Shown one piece after another: positions 26,749 to 33,808 of a stretch of 41,229 nt of DNA. Below the pieces are notes generated by a model. The model made no database searches and was not told the DNA's origin. It saw nothing but the letters and a program-made list of their open reading frames with translations. This stretch comes from Bacillus litorisediminis (GTDB lineage Bacteria > Bacillota > Bacilli > Bacillales > JC228). The DNA lies in NCBI RefSeq assembly GCF_022808645.1, contig NZ_JAKZKT010000038.1, positions 1 through 41,229 of the forward strand. Reading direction: 5' to 3'. Within the stretch, counting starts at the first letter, position 1. The number at the start of each line of letters is the position of its first letter. The position numbers and the translations under genes were made by a program.

Positions 26749-27435
26749 ATGACTTTTAGTGAACTGCTCCGTAAAGAAAATGATGATCTTTTCCAGTTGA
26801 TTTTCCAGCATCCGTTTGTACAGGGTATCGGAAAAGGGAATGTTCCAAAAGAGGCTCTGGCCCATTATATTAAGGCTGACTTTGAGTATTTAAATGCATT
26901 TATGCATATTTACGGGATTGCGATTTCAAAGTCACCCAAGAGAAAGGATATTGCCTATTTTAATCAGCAAATTGAATTTGTACTCAACAGTGAAATTCAC
27001 CCGCATCATAACTTCTGTCAGCAAATTGGAGTGGAGTACGAAACGTTGCAGGGCTTTCCGCTTCCTCCGACGGCTGATCATTATGTGAAGCATATGATGT
27101 ATCATGCCTATTCAGGCGGACTCGGAGAGATTTTGGCTGCGCTCCTTCCATGTCCTTGGACGTATTGGGAAATTGGGTTGGAACTTATGAAACAATATGA
27201 ACCTCAAGAGGACCATCCATTTTATCCTTGGATCTCTTTTTATGCAAATCCAAGGGTCGAGTCAGTGACAATGAATATGCGGAACCGATTAGATGAGCTT
27301 GCAGAAGCCGCATCACCAGAAGTAAAAGATCGAATGAGAGATGCATTTCGAAAAAGCTGCCAACTGGAGCTTGGTTTCTGGGAAATGGCATACACTTGTG
27401 AGGAATGGCCAGCTGGAAAGCAGGTATTGAAATAG
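26749..27435 (+). CDS. tenA: Thiaminase II / aminopyrimidine aminohydrolase TenA
   Basis: Hydrolyses 4-amino-5-aminomethyl-2-methylpyrimidine to HMP, salvaging thiamine breakdown products. The 228 residues have the acidic residue D44 (KADFEYLNAF) and nucleophile C135 (LLPCPWTYWEIG) at the same numbers as B. subtilis TenA, plus a C-terminal FWEMAY. The frame is open back into thiW, but ATG 26749 has an AAGGAGG site and yields the family start MTFSELLRKEN. Here it is paired only with thiW, not with the thi synthesis genes, which points to salvage rather than synthesis. Confidence 0.95.
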   Translation: MTFSELLRKENDDLFQLIFQHPFVQGIGKGNVPKEALAHYIKADFEYLNAFMHIYGIAISKSPKRKDIAYFNQQIEFVLNSEIHPHHNFCQQIGVEYETLQGFPLPPTADHYVKHMMYHAYSGGLGEILAALLPCPWTYWEIGLELMKQYEPQEDHPFYPWISFYANPRVESVTMNMRNRLDELAEAASPEVKDRMRDAFRKSCQLELGFWEMAYTCEEWPAGKQVLK

Positions 27436-27483
27436 GACGGAAGCTACTGGATATAGAAATAACGATCGAAGACTGAGCAGACA

Positions 27484-27523
27484 AAATGAAGAAATCGCGA
27501 ATTCGCCGATTTCTTCATTTGTC
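27484..27523. terminator. Bidirectional terminator between tenA and the M24 peptidase gene
   Basis: A perfect 14-bp stem of AAATGAAGAAATCG (27484-27497) with CGATTTCTTCATTT (27507-27520). It serves two converging genes. Confidence 0.85.
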
Positions 27524-27531
27524 TTCAAATT

Positions 27532-28626
27532 TTACACAATTAGCAGTTCCTTTGGATATTTAGTCAGGACCAGTGGTTCGTGTTCGGTCACGATAATATC
27601 ATCTTCAATTCGAACACCTGCGACATTTGGCACGTAAATGCCAGGTTCAATCGTGAAGCACATTCCTTTTACTAATGGCAATTGATTTTGTCCAGTTAAG
27701 GATGGGTATTCATGAACACTTAATCCTAATCCATGACCAAGCCGATGCGTAAAATAGTCTCCATAGCCAGCTTCTTTTATGTAATTGCGGGCAATTGCAT
27801 CAAGATCAGCACAGGTTTTTCCAATTTTTGCAGCTTGGATTGCTTTCATTTCTGCATTTTTAACTGTTTCATAAATTTTAGCCTGTTCGTCACTGATGTC
27901 ACCAAAGGCAACGGTTCTTGTAATATCAGAGCAGTAGCCTTCATAAATAACGCCCAAGTCAAACAAGACCAAGTCGCCTTTTTGAACCTTGGTTGCTCCA
28001 GGTGTGCCGTGAGGAGAAGCAGCATTTGCCCCAGTTAACACCATTGTAGTAAAGGACATTTGACGAACGCCTTTTTTCTTTACCTCATATTCAATTTGGG
28101 CAATCACTTCCATTTCTGTGATTCCCTCACGCAGTGATTTTACACCGACGTCAACTGCAAAATCTGCGAGTTCACAGGCTTTTTGGATTTTTTGAATTTC
28201 GTCCTCATCTTTTACCATGCGAAGCATTTGTAATTTGTCTTCAAGAGAAACCCATTTTGTCTCAGGAAATGCCTTTAGAAGACTCTCATACCTCAGTACA
28301 TGAAGATGTTCCTTTTCCAGTGCCACACATGCAACCTGACTTGTTCTTTTTTTAATTTCATTGCTTAACAATTCCATTGAATCGTCCGTATCCAAATAAC
28401 CGATGACTTCAGCGTGGGGTGCAGCTTTTTTCGCATCATGAACCTCCATAGCAGGGCATATAAGGATTGGCTGCTGGTTTTTCAAGCTAACATAGGCTAG
28501 TAAACGTTCATGAGGATCACTATAAAAGCCCGACAGGTAAAACACATTAAACTTTGAGGTTACAATGGATACATCTACGTTTGACTCATTCATCCAAGCT
28601 TGTAAGGCTTCATTTTTTTTATTCAT
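27532..28626 (-). CDS. M24 family Xaa-Pro peptidase
   Basis: Cytosolic dinuclear metallopeptidase that cleaves Xaa-Pro bonds; dipeptidase or aminopeptidase activity cannot be told apart here. The 364 residues have a creatinase-like N-terminal domain (about 1-125) and a pita-bread catalytic domain. All metal ligands are visible: the two Asp in FDLGVIYEGYCSDITRTV, the His in HRLGHGLGLSVHEYP, and the Glu residues in TIEPGIYV and VRIEDDIIV. GGAGGG lies 7 nt before the ATG. It is divergent from ytkL and converges on tenA. Confidence 0.9.
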   Translation of the reverse strand: MNKKNEALQAWMNESNVDVSIVTSKFNVFYLSGFYSDPHERLLAYVSLKNQQPILICPAMEVHDAKKAAPHAEVIGYLDTDDSMELLSNEIKKRTSQVACVALEKEHLHVLRYESLLKAFPETKWVSLEDKLQMLRMVKDEDEIQKIQKACELADFAVDVGVKSLREGITEMEVIAQIEYEVKKKGVRQMSFTTMVLTGANAASPHGTPGATKVQKGDLVLFDLGVIYEGYCSDITRTVAFGDISDEQAKIYETVKNAEMKAIQAAKIGKTCADLDAIARNYIKEAGYGDYFTHRLGHGLGLSVHEYPSLTGQNQLPLVKGMCFTIEPGIYVPNVAGVRIEDDIIVTEHEPLVLTKYPKELLIV

Positions 28627-28782
28627 CTGATTCCCTCCTGCTATAAAGATTATCAGTAGTTTTAAGTTAAGTAAATCTGCTATTATTTAAGAGCAGTATA
28701 GGAAAAAGTGGAGAATAGCAGGAATACTAGGGTCCTTTGGTGAAAGAAATTAAGGAGAAATCAATGAAGGGAGAAAAAAATC

Positions 28783-29463
28783 ATGAAAGTTTCGTATCAT
28801 GGACACTCAGTCGTTAAAGTTAGTGTGAATGAAAAAGTGATTTTAATCGACCCATTTATTAACGGGAATAGCCTGACGGATTTAAAAGTTGAAGAAGAAG
28901 CACCTGACTTCATACTACTTACACATGGTCATGGAGATCATATTGGCGATACTGTGGAACTGGCAAAAAAGAAAAATGCGCTTGTCATCGCAAACAATGA
29001 AATTGCCAATTATTTAAGCTGGCAAGGACTTAACACTCACGCAATGCATATCGGCGGGAAGTGTGATTTTGAATTTGGAACAGTTAAACTGACTCAGGCT
29101 TTTCATGGGTCTGCCATTATTACAGAAGATCAGCAGATTATATATTTAGGCATGCCGACAGGAATTCTTTTAACGATTGAAGGGAGAACAATCTATCATG
29201 CAGGGGATACCGGACTCTTTTCAGATATGAAGTTAATCGGAGAGCGTCATCCAATTGATTTGGCATTCTTGCCTATTGGAGATAACTTTACAATGGGACC
29301 TGAAGATGCGGCTTATGCGGCAGAGTTGTTGCAGGCTAAACAGGTGGTTCCAATTCATTACAATACATTCCCGCCTATTAAACAAGATCCGCATGAGTTT
29401 GTAGAATTGTTAAAAGACAAAAATGGCTTGGTCATGAATCCTGGAGATTCTATAGAATTATAA
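28783..29463 (+). CDS. ytkL: Metal-dependent hydrolase YtkL (UPF0173, beta-lactamase fold)
   Basis: Metallo-beta-lactamase-fold hydrolase of unknown substrate. The 226 residues carry [12 protein letters not shown] (the HxHxDH metal site, about 46-57), YHAGDTGLF with the metal-bridging Asp, and [11 protein letters not shown] with the last His. These are the defining features of UPF0173. GGGAG precedes the ATG. The 156 bases separating it from the divergent M24 gene contain no further feature I can support. Confidence 0.92.
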   Translation: MKVSYHGHSVVKVSVNEKVILIDPFINGNSLTDLKVEEEAPDFILLTHGHGDHIGDTVELAKKKNALVIANNEIANYLSWQGLNTHAMHIGGKCDFEFGTVKLTQAFHGSAIITEDQQIIYLGMPTGILLTIEGRTIYHAGDTGLFSDMKLIGERHPIDLAFLPIGDNFTMGPEDAAYAAELLQAKQVVPIHYNTFPPIKQDPHEFVELLKDKNGLVMNPGDSIEL

Positions 29464-29522
29464 GCTTCTACCCCACTCCTTGTCCGCATAGAATTATAGA
29501 AGACTGAAGGAGGAGAGGGAAA

Positions 29523-29774
29523 ATGAAGAACCGCTACATACTGCAGCTTTTAATATGTGGAGTGATGATGTATTATGCAATCCCGAGGCTTGATGTGTAT
29601 GCAAGCGGGCCGGAAGGGGTCTTTGCCATTAGTTGGGTGGCATTTGCTCTGTTGGTTTTATCCGGCAGCTTAATCGGGCTGCTTTATACGCCAAAACAGG
29701 AATCACAGCCTAGAAAAGTGATTCAGCGTCCAGTCAGAATGAACAAAAAGAAATCACTCCGGTCGTATTCTTAA
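29523..29774 (+). CDS. Small membrane protein of unknown function, 83 residues
   Basis: AGGAGGAG lies 6-8 nt before the ATG. Two hydrophobic segments are predicted, at about 6-20 (YILQLLICGVMMYYAIP) and 33-54 (VFAISWVAFALLVLSGSLIGLLY). They are separated by an outside-facing loop (RLDVYASGPEG) and followed by a strongly basic tail (RKVIQRPVRMNKKKSLRS). The topology is therefore likely N-in, C-in. It lies 59 bases after ytkL and before a terminator, so it may be translated from the ytkL transcript. I do not recognise a named family. Confidence 0.78.
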   Translation: MKNRYILQLLICGVMMYYAIPRLDVYASGPEGVFAISWVAFALLVLSGSLIGLLYTPKQESQPRKVIQRPVRMNKKKSLRSYS

Positions 29775-29805
29775 AACTCCTCATACCAGGGGAGTTTCTT
29801 TTTTT
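29774..29805 (+). terminator. Terminator after the 83-residue gene
   Basis: AAACTCC (29774-29780) pairs with GGAGTTT (29791-29797), followed by CTTTTTTTT. Confidence 0.85.
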
Positions 29806-29811
29806 ATACAG

Positions 29812-29840
29812 TGAAACAGAAGAACCGTCCCTCTGTTTAC
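29812..29840. repeat. Short hairpin motif with AGAACCGTCCC loop
   Basis: AAACAGA (29814-29820) is the reverse complement of TCTGTTT (29832-29838), enclosing AGAACCGTCCC. GT and AC extend the stem outside one bulged G. I recall similar motifs as scattered short repeats in Bacillus genomes, but only one copy is visible here. Confidence 0.4.
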
Positions 29841-29903
29841 AAATTGAATGAACTACTGGTAAATTTTATAATAAGCAAAAGGAAAATATAGTGGGTGAAG
29901 CGG

Positions 29904-31208
29904 TTGTTAACAAAGCATGAGCAAATTTTACAATATATTACAGATCTTCCGGTGGGGGAGAAAATCTCAGTCCGGAAAATTGCAAAAGATTTAAAGGTAA
30001 GTGAAGGTACAGCCTATCGGGCAATCAAGGATGCGGAAAATCAGGGAATTGTCAGTACGATTGAGCGGGTCGGGACAATCCGGATTGAAAAAAAGAAAAA
30101 AGAGAATATTGAAAGACTGACCTTTGCGGAAGTGGTCAATATTGTCGATGGACAAGTTCTAGGCGGAAAAGCAGGATTACATAAAACCTTGACGAAGTTT
30201 GTTATAGGGGCAATGAAACTTGAAGCGATGATGCGCTATACAGGAGCCGGTAACTTGCTGATTGTCGGAAATAGGGTAAAAGCTCACGAATTGGCTTTAA
30301 AAGCAGGTGCTGCTGTTCTCGTAACAGGCGGGTTTGACACGGAAGACAGTGTTAAAAAATTAGCGGATCAATTAGAACTTCCGGTTATTTCAACCAGTTA
30401 TGACACCTTTACGGTTGCATCCATGATTAATCGTGCAATCTATGATCAATTAATCAAAAAGGAGATTCTAACGGTAGAAGATATCTTAACACCGTTAGAT
30501 GAAACGTATTATCTGCATGTAGAAGACCGGGTGTCGGAATGGCATGCCAATAATCAAACATCCCTTCACAGCCGATTCCCCGTGGTAGACGACCAAAGAA
30601 AAGTGGTTGGGGTTGTAACAGCAAAGGATGTCATCGGAAAGGATCCAACAATCTTCATTGAAAAGATTATGACCAGGCACCCGATGACTGCGAATTTAAA
30701 AACCAGTGTTGCTTCTGTTGCGCATACAATGATTTGGGAAGGTATTGAAATGCTCCCTGTCGTCGATGATTACCATAAGCTTGTCGGGATCATTAGCAGA
30801 CAGGATGTTTTAAAAGCCCTTCAGGTTACGCAAAGGCAGCCGCAGGTTGGAGAAACCATTGAAGATTTAATTGGAAGCCGGTTTCATGTGGTGAAAGACC
30901 AGGAAGTCTACCAATTTGAAGTTACACCGCAAATGACCAACTCACTTGGTACTGTGTCGTATGGTGTATTTACATCAATAGTAACAGAGAGTGCTAACAG
31001 GGTTTTAAAAAATAACAAAAAAGGGGATCTTGTTGTCGAAAACATGACTCTCTATTTTTTAAAGCCAATCCAGCTAGATAGTGTGTTAACGATTATTCCA
31101 AAGGTTTTGGAGTCAGGAAGAAAGTTTGGAAAAGTGGATATTGAAGTTTTTAATGAAGGAGTTTTAGTTGGTAAGGCCCTCCTCATGTGTCAGCTTATTG
31201 ACCGTTAA
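29904..31208 (+). CDS. ytoI: HTH-DRTGG-CBS-hotdog protein YtoI
   Basis: Predicted nucleotide-sensing transcriptional regulator; its targets are unknown. Of 434 residues the domains run: helix-turn-helix (about 1-65, ISVRKIAKDLKVSEGTAYRAI), DRTGG domain (about 70-180), a pair of CBS domains (about 185-310, RFPVVDDQRKVVGVVTAKDV and MLPVVDDYHKLVGIISRQDVL), and a hotdog/thioesterase-like C-terminal domain (about 325-434). TTG 29904 yields MLTKHEQIL, which lines up with B. subtilis YtoI and follows GGGTGA. GTG 29895 is the alternative, adding three residues. Confidence 0.9.
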   Translation: MLTKHEQILQYITDLPVGEKISVRKIAKDLKVSEGTAYRAIKDAENQGIVSTIERVGTIRIEKKKKENIERLTFAEVVNIVDGQVLGGKAGLHKTLTKFVIGAMKLEAMMRYTGAGNLLIVGNRVKAHELALKAGAAVLVTGGFDTEDSVKKLADQLELPVISTSYDTFTVASMINRAIYDQLIKKEILTVEDILTPLDETYYLHVEDRVSEWHANNQTSLHSRFPVVDDQRKVVGVVTAKDVIGKDPTIFIEKIMTRHPMTANLKTSVASVAHTMIWEGIEMLPVVDDYHKLVGIISRQDVLKALQVTQRQPQVGETIEDLIGSRFHVVKDQEVYQFEVTPQMTNSLGTVSYGVFTSIVTESANRVLKNNKKGDLVVENMTLYFLKPIQLDSVLTIIPKVLESGRKFGKVDIEVFNEGVLVGKALLMCQLIDR

Positions 31209-31314
31209 TTTTAGAATTTAAAAGGGTGTTCACGAAAGATTGTTGCTGTCTGGAGCGAAATGGAACGGACATGTTTTCCTCCAATAAACACAACAAAGTA
31301 TGCGAAAACAGCCA

Positions 31315-31347
31315 TTAAAAAAGAAGCTTCTGTTTCTGAAGCTTCTT
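31315..31347 (-). terminator. ytpI terminator
   Basis: AAGAAGCTTC (31321-31330) pairs perfectly with GAAGCTTCTT (31338-31347). On the minus strand it is followed by TTTTT, so it ends ytpI; the + side lacks a T-tract. The stretch 31209-31314 shows nothing else I can support. Confidence 0.8.
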
Positions 31348-31361
31348 ATAAGGAGACATTT

Positions 31362-31667
31362 TCACTTTTGAAGTTGTTCTGATTCTTTTATTACTAGCGG
31401 CAAGTAGTATTTATACATTTTATAACCACCGATTACCGATAACAAACCAACGATTAAAAAGATAGCGGCAATCACATAGGTAACGGTCTCTTTTGGATAG
31501 AGGAATACCTGATTGATCCCAAAAAGAAGAACAAATGCACCAAGACAAATACTGCTTTTACCAGATATCCATTTTTTCTCAATCGGACGTTGGCTCCGAA
31601 CTTGTTTCACCTTAAAATAAACATAAAAGGCTAATGAAAAAATAATTAAAATGACCAATACAGGCAT
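31362..31667 (-). CDS. ytpI: YtpI-family membrane protein
   Basis: Small integral membrane protein of unknown function, 101 residues. It has three hydrophobic segments: 1-17 (MPVLVILIIFSLAFYVY), about 42-60 (LGAFVLLFGINQVFLYP) and about 64-83 (TYVIAAIFLIVGLLSVIGGY). The linker RSQRPIEKKWISGKSSI between the first two is typical of YtpI. GGAGG lies 10 nt before the ATG. It is transcribed against ytoI, as in B. subtilis. Confidence 0.88.
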   Translation of the reverse strand: MPVLVILIIFSLAFYVYFKVKQVRSQRPIEKKWISGKSSICLGAFVLLFGINQVFLYPKETVTYVIAAIFLIVGLLSVIGGYKMYKYYLPLVIKESEQLQK

Positions 31668-31798
31668 TTTGCTTTAACCTCCTAACCTTAACTGCACTTT
31701 TTATTTTACATGTGTCAGAAATGAGAATGCAACGAATTGCGAATTTTTATCGGTAAATAATGTGAACAAGCTGTGAAAATGAAAAGGGGGTTGTACCC

Positions 31799-32770
31799 GT
31801 GATTGACAAAATTGACAAAATTTTAGAAGCCATCAAAAAGTACGAAACTATTATTATACATCGCCATGTGCGTCCTGACCCGGATGCATATGGATCACAG
31901 GGTGGATTAGCCGAGATTATAAAAGCTAGCTTCCCGGAAAAAAAAGTATACACGGTAGGGGATGATGAGCCTACTCTTCATTTTCTGCGGAGAATGGACG
32001 TTATTGATGATGATGTTTATCAGCATGCACTCGTAATCGTATGCGATACTGCCAATACCGAAAGAGTAAGTGACCAGCGGTATTCAACTGGTGACTTGCT
32101 TATCAAAATTGATCACCATCCAAATGAGGATCCATACGGAGATATCATGTGGGTTGATACAACGGCCAGTTCTGTCAGTGAGATGATATATGAATTTTAC
32201 TTGACGGCTAAAGAGCAAGGCTTAAAAATGACAGATGAAGCAGCCAGATTACTTTATGCAGGGATTGTTGGCGATACAGGAAGATTTCTCTATCCAAGTA
32301 CAACAGAAAAGACTTTTGCCTTTGCAAGCGAGCTGATTCATTACGAATTTTCCAGAACTCATCTTTATAATCAGCTCTATGAAACTCCATTAAATGTTGT
32401 CAAGCTGCAAGGTTTTATCTTGCAGGAATTTGAGTTGCTGGATTATGGAACGGCATCCATCCAAATCACAAAAGAGACACTGGACAAATATAACTTAACT
32501 CCAGCTGAAGCTTCCAGTCTCGTTAGTTCGTTAGGGAACATTGCCGGAATTGTCGCCTGGGTATTTTTTATTGAGGAAGAGGATCAAATTAGAGTCCGCT
32601 TCCGGTCAAAGGGTCCAGTCATCAATAGTATTGCCAAAAAATACGGCGGCGGCGGTCATCCATTAGCAGCTGGTGCGTCAATATATAGCTGGGAGGCTGC
32701 TGATCAGGTCCTTCAAGATTTGCTTGACGCCTGTAAAGACCATGCAAAAACCGAGCAAATCACCGATTAA
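31799..32770 (+). CDS. nrnA: NanoRNase / pAp phosphatase NrnA (DHH-DHHA1)
   Basis: Degrades 2-5 nt RNA oligomers and dephosphorylates pAp, filling the role of oligoribonuclease in Firmicutes. The 323 residues carry the DHH-family motifs HRHVRPDPDAYGSQGGL, VIVCDTANTERVS and KIDHHPNEDPYGDIMWVD. The DHHA1 RNA-binding site GGGGHPLAAGAS lies near the end. GTG 31799 follows AAGGGGG at 8-nt spacing. It lies upstream of dnaE, with the two ytr sporulation genes between them on the other strand. Confidence 0.95.
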   Translation: MIDKIDKILEAIKKYETIIIHRHVRPDPDAYGSQGGLAEIIKASFPEKKVYTVGDDEPTLHFLRRMDVIDDDVYQHALVIVCDTANTERVSDQRYSTGDLLIKIDHHPNEDPYGDIMWVDTTASSVSEMIYEFYLTAKEQGLKMTDEAARLLYAGIVGDTGRFLYPSTTEKTFAFASELIHYEFSRTHLYNQLYETPLNVVKLQGFILQEFELLDYGTASIQITKETLDKYNLTPAEASSLVSSLGNIAGIVAWVFFIEEEDQIRVRFRSKGPVINSIAKKYGGGGHPLAAGASIYSWEAADQVLQDLLDACKDHAKTEQITD

Positions 32771-32820
32771 AAACGATGGGGTCTGATCCCGCACATGTTG
32801 AGAGACAGACACTTTGCCGC

Positions 32821-33321
32821 TTAGGCCAGATCAATGGTTACTTCGATATAAAGAGTGGTATATAAAAATAATTCATCTAAATGAAGCTTGTATTTTTTAT
32901 TATCGACTTGAAATACCTTGGTTTCGATTGCCTTTTTTAAAAGGTCTTTACTGTCGTATATAGTCCCCAGTTTTTTGGCCTTTAACACGTTTAAGTCTTC
33001 TTCAAGTAAGCTTATGATTTTCTGTTCCTGAAGGAGAGAAAGATCAAGTTTTCTGTTGCGGATCAGCTTTATCTGAATCTCTTCCACCGTTAATTCCTTT
33101 CCTAGTTCTTCGTTTACTTTTTGGTATTCCTCCTGCCAGTATTTTAAACTATTATTTAGATTTTCAATTTTGCTTGTTTGCTCTTCAATGATGGATGCTT
33201 GCTTTTCTTGGATCGTTCCGAACATATAAAGAAATATCATCCAGCTGATGACCCCGCCTAACGCCATTCCGCCGAGAAACCGCTGCCACGAAGGAATCCG
33301 ATAAAATGGGGGGATTCTCAT
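32821..33321 (-). CDS. ytrI: Sporulation protein YtrI
   Basis: Sporulation membrane protein made in the mother cell; B. subtilis ytrI mutants sporulate poorly. The 166 residues begin MRIPPFYRIPSWQRFLGGMALGG, with one transmembrane segment (about 16-36), then an EKQASIIEEQ...LKYWQEEYQKVNEEL coiled coil and a mixed C-terminal domain. The start at 33321 overlaps the ytrH stop as ATGA, which indicates translational coupling, and AAGGGGA lies upstream. The frame is open to 33381, but those residues do not look like the family. Confidence 0.88.
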   Translation of the reverse strand: MRIPPFYRIPSWQRFLGGMALGGVISWMIFLYMFGTIQEKQASIIEEQTSKIENLNNSLKYWQEEYQKVNEELGKELTVEEIQIKLIRNRKLDLSLLQEQKIISLLEEDLNVLKAKKLGTIYDSKDLLKKAIETKVFQVDNKKYKLHLDELFLYTTLYIEVTIDLA

Positions 33322-33656
33322 CCTTTCATTTCCCCTTGGGTAAGCCAGGTAATTAATGAAAAGCCGACTTGTGCACCCCAAAGGGCAGAAAGAATGAAAA
33401 GAAACTGTTTGAATAGTACTTTTGTATCCCCGTCCATCAATCCTTTTTCTAGACTATATACGGTATCAAATGTTCCTCCGATTGCAGCAATAATCGCCCA
33501 AATCCGCAAATTGGCCGAGAGTTCATAGGTTTCAGTAAGCATTGGTTTATTTGTGATAAATGCTGCAAATCCACCCAAAATTGAACCTCCAACAATGACC
33601 CCAAAGGCAATAAAAAATGCTTTAAATAAAGAAAAAAAGAAAGTTTCCTGCAGCAT
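33318..33656 (-). CDS. ytrH: Sporulation membrane protein YtrH
   Basis: Integral membrane protein needed for efficient sporulation. It has 112 residues, with hydrophobic segments at about 6-32 (FFFSLFKAFFIAFGVIVGGSILGGF), 46-62 (RIWAIIAAIGGTFDTVY) and 80-105 (KQFLFILSALWGAQVGFSLITWL). AGGAGTGG precedes the ATG. It is first in a two-gene operon with ytrI, with a plausible sigma-E promoter about 50 bases upstream. Confidence 0.9.
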   Translation of the reverse strand: MLQETFFFSLFKAFFIAFGVIVGGSILGGFAAFITNKPMLTETYELSANLRIWAIIAAIGGTFDTVYSLEKGLMDGDTKVLFKQFLFILSALWGAQVGFSLITWLTQGEMKG

Positions 33657-33703
33657 TTAACCACTCCTGTCTGAAAAGAAATGAGTGAATTCCTATTCTC
33701 TAC

Positions 33704-33732
33704 ATCTTATGGGGCAAGCCCTCTAATTATGA
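33704..33732 (-). promoter_or_regulatory. Candidate sigma-E promoter of ytrHI
   Basis: Read on the minus strand, TCATAATT (33732-33725), 13 bases, then CATAAGAT (33711-33704). This resembles the mother-cell sigma-E pattern of an ATA-rich -35 and CATACAAT -10 and fits the known sporulation control of ytrHI. Confidence 0.42.
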
Positions 33733-33765
33733 ATTGGTATGTTTTCAATTGTCCGAGAGGAAGGA

Positions 33766-33771
33766 TATAAT
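33766..33771 (+). promoter_or_regulatory. -10 element upstream of dnaE
   Basis: A perfect TATAAT lies 37 bases before the dnaE start codon; the -35 region is weak. Confidence 0.38.
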
Positions 33772-33808
33772 GGAAAAAAGTAGGGGTAAAACAAGAGGAG
33801 TGGAACTC

